Shown here piece after piece: positions 56,901 to 64,000 of a stretch of DNA of 64,000 bases. Every line of letters begins with the position of its first letter. Within the stretch, counting starts at the first letter, position 1. The DNA comes from Anagrus nilaparvatae (taxonomy: Eukaryota > Arthropoda > Insecta > Hymenoptera > Mymaridae): NCBI GenBank assembly GCA_022575985.1, contig JAKSXM010000007.1, forward strand, positions 69,222,501 through 69,286,500. The letters are read 5' to 3'. Position numbers and translations under genes: made by a program. The notes under the pieces are model-generated. The model did not search any database. It saw nothing but the letters and a program-made list of their open reading frames with translations, and was not told the origin of the DNA.

Positions 56901-59900
56901 AAAATATAAGCTTGTAACAGTTTGCTGAAAATATTAATTTTTTTATATCATAACATTTTCGAACCAAATATTAAATATTTATATTTGAACTCAGTTTAAA
57001 AACATTATATTTAATCGAAAAAATGTCTTGCACGCCAGGCTTAAATTACTTAAATTAAAGCATTCACATTGTTCTCGTTCTAATTACACTAATAAAATTG
57101 TATAACTTTCAACAAAAAATTCATAATACTATTGAAATATCAAATAAAAGATAATAACCTAATAAAAATAAAACGTTATTTTTTAAACTAAAAAAAAAAA
57201 CAAAAGATAACCTAAGATGCTTAATACTTGCAATAATAACTTCAATATTCAATTTTGTATAAATTTCTGTGCAATAAAATTGATATTGGGTTTAAAAAAA
57301 ATAAAATAAATGTTACATACCTTTCGAAAAAATAAATAAATAGATAATACAAAAAATAACATCTGATTCTAAGGTGAGAGAGTACAAAATTGGTTGAGCA
57401 AATTGGTCGATTATTTATACGTTTGCCCTTTTGTTTAGATTTTATATAAAAGACTTTCTTTTCTTTTTTTTGCTTTTTTTTTTATACTATAAGAAAGTGC
57501 TTAAACCAACGAGACAATCGAATTGGATTTTTCTATTGGAATTCTAAATGGAAGTGACTTTAGTGAAATTGCAAATTAAACTTTTTTCTTCTATTTTCTA
57601 TTGTAATAAAGTTTGTAATTTCTTTCAATTTTTTTTTTCTTAAAGTAAACAGATTTTTATATTGGATTATAAATAATTTAATAAAATTGTAATTTTATAT
57701 ATGTCATTAAATATGATATATGCAAGGTATAAAAACTTAATGACAGATGATAATAACCTTGAATTGGTAATTTAATAAAAATTATGAGTTTTTTAAAAAA
57801 GTTGTATTTAATTTGATACAATTTGAAATATTAAACCAAAAAAAAGTTTTTTTAAATAATTGTTGACCATGAAAGTAAATGTAAGATACATATAAATAAA
57901 AAATATTTTATAACGAACAATAAAATGAATTTTATTATTGAAATTGATTGGGGTTGATACTTAAAGATAATAATCAATATTGATTTTATCAAGCTGGTTT
58001 TTAATTAAAAAAAATTGAAGAATAAAAAAAAAGATTGAATAAATTTTAGATTAAAATAAAAGTTACTTTGTTTGCTTGTTTTTTTATTCAACATGTTTTT
58101 TTAATGCATTAAAATGTGTTATTCTAAGATTCTACTGCTTTATGTGTAATCTTTTTTTAAAGATAAAAACTTTTATTTTACTAAAAGAAAAATCTCAAAG
58201 GTTTTAAATACTAAGTGATTTATCGTGCATTATCAATTTTTTTATTTATTCTCGCTATGCAGGATTAGTGAATATTCAGTTTTTGACGTTTTTTTTTCTT
58301 GGAGAAAATTAAAATATTTTATTGGTTAATAATGTCTCTCGAATTTTCAATAAAGCAAGTAGGGCCTTACTTTTCATTCAAAAAATAAGCATCACTATGA
58401 TTTATGGGTCATTCACAACATATTTAGACCCAAAAATTCAAATGGTTTAAAAATTGAAGTAATTAAAAAAAAATCAAACAGAACAACCTGACAGTATAGT
58501 ACTCCAATGAAAATGACACTACGAAAGCGATTCCCTCAGTAATTTATAGTTTCAATTACTAATAACAAAATTAAAATCACTCTTATAAATTTCCCAATTT
58601 TAATAAATGAAAATGCAATATATAATAGTGAAACTTGTATAAATTATAAAAAAATATAATAAATTTTTATAAGATTTCTGTTTTACATATTAATCATAAA
58701 AAAGCAAGCCAAAAAAAAAAAGAAAAAAATGCTTCAGAATTTTGCATATAAATGAGTGACAGGTATGCAATAGAATCAAATTCAATATAATTTATATTAT
58801 AAATTTATATTCAACATATTTTCATCTCTTTCTAAGCTTATGTTTTTTAGCACATATAAGCAGGAATAAATAAAATGCATATTTACTTGCTGTGTTTTAT
58901 GGTACAAAACCTTTTTTTATTTTTTATGTACGATATTAACTTTTTTTTACCTCGTCGGAAAATTCACCTAAATATTACTTTTATACGTATTTTGGAAAGG
59001 AGTTTCAATCACTTTGACAGAATATGTGGTGTATGAAAAAAAATATATATTTCTTTTATAGTGGTAGCAGTGACAAAAGAGATTTTATATACCACCACAC
59101 ATTTATATTTATTTATTTTTGTAAATATACAAAGATTAATTATATTTTTTGGCCAGATTTTTTTTTTTGTGCTACAAGATTAATGTTTGTAAAGAATTGT
59201 TATTTTTTGTTGGAATTGTGTTATTATAATTGTAAAATTAAAAAATAATTTATTAAATGGTGTTAATTTAGAGCTGTAATTATTATGATGAATTTTCATA
59301 ATAATCGTAGAAAATAATTAATAGTTATGTACTGTGTTGAGTATAGTTTTTTGTGATTTTTTTTTGTGTGGGATTTTTTTATGAGAAAAATATTGTTAAT
59401 TAATTTGTAATTAAGGGTATAGAGAATAATAATTTTTATAACAATAATAACAACGTGCACAAATCACCTATGCTAAAAAAAATAATTTTTATGTTTGAAT
59501 AGTTGAACCAATGGGTGATCCCTGTTCAGAACTATTAACTTTTTTGTTGCTTTTGTATAAGAATTATTTTTCTTTGTTTTGATAAATAAATTGTATTGAC
59601 AAATATTTTTAATAAAAATCACAAAAAATTTGTCAAAAACTATACACCACACAGTAAACCAACTTTTAGTAAAAAAAAGAAATAGGTGTAAATAGGTTAA
59701 CTTTTTTTCATTATGCACTTTAACCTACTTGAAAATTAATTGTATATTTTTATAATGTATCTTCTCTGACTACTTTTTTCATTTCAACCAAATGTTAATT
59801 ATCTTAAAGCAAAAGAATAAAAGTATAATTATTCAAGCAAAGAGTTAAAAAAAAAAATAATAATTTTTTAACTCAAAAAATAAAATATTGTAACAAAAGT

Positions 59901-60720
59901 TATATTTTTTTAATAGTGAGTATCTAGACTATATTTTATCAACCTTTGAAGATTATAATACCTTTAGTGACACATCTTCTTATATATTTTTTTATTATTA
60001 TAATTTTCTCTTTTTTTACGTTTTTATTACAAAAGCCAGATGAGTTCTCAGTGCATCTCTCTTTTCCTAACGTTAATTATACTTTAGTAAAAAACCATAG
60101 ATTTAAGTGCATCTTCCTACTTATTTTTCTCTCTTTTTTAAATTTTTTAACTTTTTTTTCTCGTTATATTTAAGCTTCTGGGCTACTATATACAATAAAC
60201 CCCTACGTGCATAGCGTACTAAAAACGACCTAAAAGCTGTTTTGTGGTTTACAAAATATTTCTTTTTTTTCTCTCTTATTACTATTATTATTATTATTTT
60301 TATAAATAAGAGAAAAAAAGTTTTATATTTAAATTCAGTGTAATTATACATTATTTCATCAAAAGTTACGAGATATCGTTTGTCTGTTTTATAAAAAAGA
60401 ATTGCACCACACATACACACACACACACACATACAAGCAATTTAATTTAAGAACAAATTAACTTTTAGTTGCTCTTAAAAGATCTTTTTCTTTATTCTTT
60501 TTCGAGTTCTTTTTTAAATCTGGACTTTTTAGTTTTTCAGATATTTTAATTTCATTAACGTTATAATAAAAAGTTAATTTTATTTTTCTTGCATTTTAAA
60601 ATTAAAATTTTAAATTCTTTTATTTTAATTAAATTTTACATTTTTTTGACATGGAAGAATGTAATATTAAAATAGTTCAACAAAAATACATTTAAAATTT
60701 ACAATTTTTTAATTATAAAG
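53925..60720. other. AT-rich intergenic or intronic DNA, no gene seen
   Basis: Nearly 7 kb with no recognisable coding sequence. Open frames at 56178, 59024, 59473, 59946 and 60121 are low complexity. An AC microsatellite lies at 60415-60431. No RNA gene recognised. Confidence 0.5.
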
Positions 60721-60942
60721 GCTATTGCTGGGTATGCATAATGATTTGGCCCCCGCGACTAAAACTAGCCTAAATAGTAGCATCCGAAAAGTTGTTAAGA
60801 AACTCAGTGATTGCTGTTGGGATTAGGACACAACAATCCCCCAAAAACCTAACAAAATCCAAAAAAACGACTTTTTCTAGGCTTTATTTAATTTCTGCGA
60901 CCCATGAACAAGTAACTTGGAACATTGCCTGGAAAACTTGAA

Positions 60943-61139
60943 ATCCCACGTAAAAAGATTAAGCTTAATTTTGGGTAAGGTTACTGAAGTAAGCTTACGG
61001 ACTAACCTAAAAAGGGACTAACCTAGTTCAGTAAGCTTACTGCAGTAAGCTTACGTCAAAATTAAGCCTTTTTAGGTTAGTCTGTAAACTTACTTCAGTA
61101 ACCTTTCCCAAAATTAAGCTTAATCTTTTTACGTGGGAT
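60943..61139. repeat. 197-bp palindromic element
   Basis: Left arm 60943-61015 (atcccacgtaaaaagattaa... to ...ggactaacctaaaaag in outline) and right arm 61066-61139 (ends agcttaatctttttacgtgggat) are reverse complements with few mismatches. The 50-base centre contains the further palindrome gtaagcttactgcagtaagc. Non-coding. It sits in a less AT-rich stretch (60720-61340) that may be a larger relic. Confidence 0.88.
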
Positions 61140-61368
61140 ATCATCACTTTTTGAGAAAAAATTTTTTATCGACCATTGGGGCCTGTTTAAGGCCCCGAAA
61201 TACAATTAAAATTTTTCAAAAATCAGTTTTTTAAGAATACAAAAATGCACTCATTGGTTTATTGAATACGGTTCCAGACATAATTTTCCGAGCTTTTTCT
61301 AGGAGGAGGTACACTCGTACCATTGCAAGGGTAAACAAACATAGACTTTATGATTTATTTTAATTAAA

Positions 61369-61502
61369 CATTTACATTATCAAATTAACTCCTTTCTTCA
61401 CTGCATCAATATACGTGTGCTTTGACTATACCAAATGCTACAGTCAAAGCACAAGTATATTAATTTTTAATCAAGTAATGAAGAAAGAACTTTGTAATGT
61501 AA
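61369..61502 (+). ncRNA. miRNA-precursor-like hairpin
   Basis: The core stem pairs 61408-61427 (aatatacgtgtgctttgact) with 61442-61461 (agtcaaagcacaagtatatt), 19 of 20 positions, across a 14-base loop. Weaker pairing continues outwards to ttacatta (about 61370) and taatgtaa (about 61495), giving a pri-miRNA-sized foldback. Either strand could be the transcript. It may equally be a tiny MITE. Confidence 0.4.
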
Positions 61503-62848
61503 TAAAATTTAAATTACTGCTATCATAAGAGCAAACATAAAAAGGTCCTATCAAATTTAACAAAAAACGACCAACAAGCACATAAAAAAAAATATAACTT
61601 TAACTGTCATAGAAACAATAAAAGAAAGAAACGAAAATCACCAAAGTATAAAATAATCTGTTTTCTATACAAAACTTCTTGTCCATTATTACCTTTAGAA
61701 AAAATAAATCTTTCAAAAACAAACGAAACTAATGGCAATTTAAGGTACATAATTGAATTATTCCTTTTGCCTCGTTAAATACAAAACGACAATAGTCTTT
61801 CAAAAACAAGACTGTTGCATTTTGCAGATATATAGAAGAACCAAGCTTGTTTTATATATAAAAGTTGGACACTTCTCTTAAATAGTAAAAGCTCTGATGA
61901 AGAGAAGGAAAGAGAATTTTGAGGTTATGTTCTATATTACGAAAAGGTAAAACGTTATCGCGGTAGCACAGAACAACAGCGTCTATATATATATATATAT
62001 ATACGACATAAACGACAACAGCAACGATGACTTTGTCAGTTATAATACCAAAGCAGGTATGGTATATGCAAAGTAATCGTTGGCGGTCGCATAAGTTTAG
62101 CATATATTTCTTGTTTTTGGTATCACTATGCTGTCGCTTTCGCTAAGTCTTCTATGCTTTTAAGGTATATTTAAGTATTAAACTCGTATAGAGGTATTTT
62201 TTTTTCGTCTTTGTATGTGTTTGTAATTTTTTTTTTATGTGAATATATCGTAAAATGAGGACGTTAAAAAAAAAAGAAATGTTATGTAAAGGGTGTTGTT
62301 TCCTTAAAAGTGTTTGAAAAAAAAAGAAACTTCCGACTCTGTTGCATATTCTAATATATTTCGTTATAATGTATAAAATATTCTGTCGATTTTTTTTTCT
62401 GATTTAAAGGTTTTTTTTATAAACTCTTTTTTTTTTATTATTAGAATATGTAAATTTTATATATAACATAATTTAAAAGAAAAAAAAATATGTGTTTAGC
62501 TTTTTATACATTTTATCTTAAAAATATCTTTATTTTTTAATAAAAAAGTTCTTAAAAAGATTAAAAAAAAAAAGAAATATTTTTATCTTTATAAAAAAGT
62601 TTTTTTTTTTTATAATCGTACTTAATTTTGCAAAGAAAATAAAAGCTTTTAGAAATTTAATTAAGATATTGTTTATTTATACAGAATTTATTAAATGCTA
62701 AACTGTTAAAAATTACAAAGGGTTGTGTTTTGTAGTTTATAAAGGTAAGATGAAATTATTCTGCTTGAGGTGCAATTAAATACTTTGAATTTTAAAAACT
62801 TATTAGAAAATTTTTAAAATAGTCTAATACATATTTAAATACAAATTC
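61503..62848. other. AT-rich DNA, no gene seen
   Basis: Includes a TA microsatellite (61984-62003). The minus frame 61852-62103 spans it and is not recognised. Confidence 0.5.
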
Positions 62849-63236
62849 AAGTTGCTTTATGCTGATGATCTTTAAATATATGTCCAGGCCCCTGTCAATG
62901 AGATTGGTAATGGTTTTTCTCGCTTGTCGGAATCTGCTAAAAAAGTTTCAGAGTGGGCACAGCTTAATTGCTTATTCCTTAACACCAGAAAAACCCAGGC
63001 TATTATTGACTTTTGACTGATTGTTGCTATTTTTAACTTATTTATTTAATTTTATTTTTATATCAGCTTTAATTCCAAATTAAATTAAATCTTTTTTAAC
63101 TAGTTTCACCTCATAGCATATAAACTATTTATTTAAGTTAAACAATATACATTAATTAGAACTATAATAATAATAACTTTGCAAGAGTATAGTTAGTTTT
63201 GTTTATACAAATAAAGGCAATAATAATAATAATAAT
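62849..63236 (+). pseudogene. LINE fragment: RT catalytic box and 3' end with TAA tail
   Basis: From 62849 the plus strand reads KLLYADDL, a stop, IYVQAPVNEIGNGFSRLSES, AKKVSEWAQLNCLFLNTRKT and QAII before ending at 63013. This is the YADDLQIY catalytic region and following helix of a jockey/CR1-type reverse transcriptase. The rest of ORF2 is missing. The sequence continues as non-coding DNA to aaataaaggcaataataata at about 63209-63233, a typical LINE 3' end with a TAA-repeat tail. A 5'-truncated, internally deleted copy. Confidence 0.75.
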
Positions 63237-64000
63237 TTTACGAAGTAAAAAAAAATTGATAAAAATATTAAAATATTTTTGAAAGAAGCTTCGAGTTTGA
63301 GTTTATCAAAATTAAATGCTTGTGTTAAAACAGTAGATTAATTACCAGATTTTTAACATAACGAACTTACATTGAGTTCATATTATATTAACAAAAAGAA
63401 TCTAATATCATCAATGAATAGATCAATGATTCACTTATTTCATTCTAAAAATAAAATAAAAATAAAGTCAGTCAAATAAATTATAAGAATTTGTAACAAT
63501 CGTTTAGGTAGAAATTAAATATAATAAATATATCATTTATGATAACTATTTAGCAATCAGCCAGAATAAAAAATTTAAGTTGTGTGACAAAAATTCATTA
63601 TAAAGAGTATCCTTTATATATCATTCACAATACTTTTCTTTTACGAGAAAGTAAAGCGCCATCTAGAAACTTACAAATGAAACAAATATCTAGCAATAAT
63701 TATTTATTCAGATGCTGTATTTAAAAATTCATAATTGCATCCATTTTTCAAATTTATTTAAAAAAAACCAAAAAGCTTAGCTTTTATAGATTAAATTTTA
63801 TAGATTCAATTCCAAAAAAAAATTCTTATTGAGAAAATAATGTTATTTTAAAAATGAAATGTATAAAAAAAAAAATTTATATATATACCAATTTTATTTT
63901 AAAGTAAATAGTATTTATATAGTAGTACCTATAGCTGCTGCTGCAGCAAGAGGATAGTGAATAATAAAATTGAAGTGTATTTATAATATACATACATTTG
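63237..64000. other. AT-rich DNA to the window edge
   Basis: No gene recognised. A short CpG-containing phrase, aaagcgccatctagaaac (63653-63670), resembles the insect CTCF core on the minus strand (AGATGGCGC). A GCT/GCA run (gctgctgctgcagca) lies at 63934-63948. Confidence 0.5.

Noticed and set aside
59024..60173. Several hydrophobic short frames as small membrane proteins
   Set aside because: T-rich DNA yields Phe/Leu/Ile/Tyr-rich frames by chance; no family features or conserved starts.
60121..60432. 103-residue minus-strand frame starting MCVCVCMCG
   Set aside because: The start is translated from an AC microsatellite and the rest is low complexity.
61891..61915. Second hammerhead-like box (CTGATGA...GAAA)
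   Set aside because: No stem II, no paired stem I and no cleavage triplet in place.
1..64000. tRNA genes
   Set aside because: Scanning by eye for T-arm consensus words and paired acceptor ends found no convincing candidate; a covariance search would be decisive.
1..64000. Integrated polydnavirus or other viral segment
   Set aside because: No viral replication, capsid or virulence-type gene was recognised; the reverse transcriptases seen are of LINE and Penelope type.

Overview
The window looks like chromosomal DNA from an insect, most likely a hymenopteran of the parasitoid-wasp kind. It is very AT-rich, genes are sparse, and it carries CYP9-type cytochrome P450s whose heme signature (GFGIGPRMCIGNRF) resembles hymenopteran CYP9 proteins as I remember them. 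It also has an EcKinase/CHK-like gene and remnants of Penelope, jockey/CR1-type and Mutator-like elements. The species is not identifiable by eye, and the hymenopteran assignment is inference. I found no rRNA, convincing tRNA or CRISPR array.

Layout. At 1.8-3.0 kb, minus strand, is a complete single-exon EcKinase-like gene. From 3 to 29 kb no intact gene was found. That stretch holds small foldback elements (MITE-like) of several families, a decayed LINE (10.3-11.4 kb), a hammerhead-like motif (23.2 kb), a Mutator-like transposase relic (24.5-25.3 kb) and a Penelope-like relic with RT and GIY-YIG parts (25.4-26.5 kb). From 29.5 to 43.4 kb three complete, intronless CYP9-type genes lie in tandem on the plus strand (29536, 36451 and 41918). 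A shrunken P450 pseudogene sits behind the first. From 43.4 to 64 kb there is again no intact gene. That part holds foldbacks, a miRNA-like hairpin (61.4 kb), a textbook-looking recursive splice site (53.9 kb) that may mean the region is inside a very long plus-strand intron, and a LINE 3' end (62.8-63.2 kb).

The most striking object is a 3,495-bp foldback element at 38377-41871, between the second and third P450 genes. It is flanked by a perfect 8-bp target duplication and begins CAGGGGG, as hAT elements do. It is almost entirely two 1.7-kb inverted arms around a 74-bp spacer. Each arm carries CTGAAT-type subterminal repeats and an array of about 55-bp units of two alternating types. It encodes nothing recognisable. 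It appears to have landed on the transcription start of the third P450 gene, 47 bp before its ATG, leaving the likely TATA box 3.5 kb upstream.

How the genes may work together: the P450s would be ER-anchored monooxygenases of clan 3, the clan commonly linked to detoxification. EcKinase-family proteins phosphorylate small hydroxylated substrates. Both families are common in insect xenobiotic or steroid handling, but nothing here proves a shared pathway.
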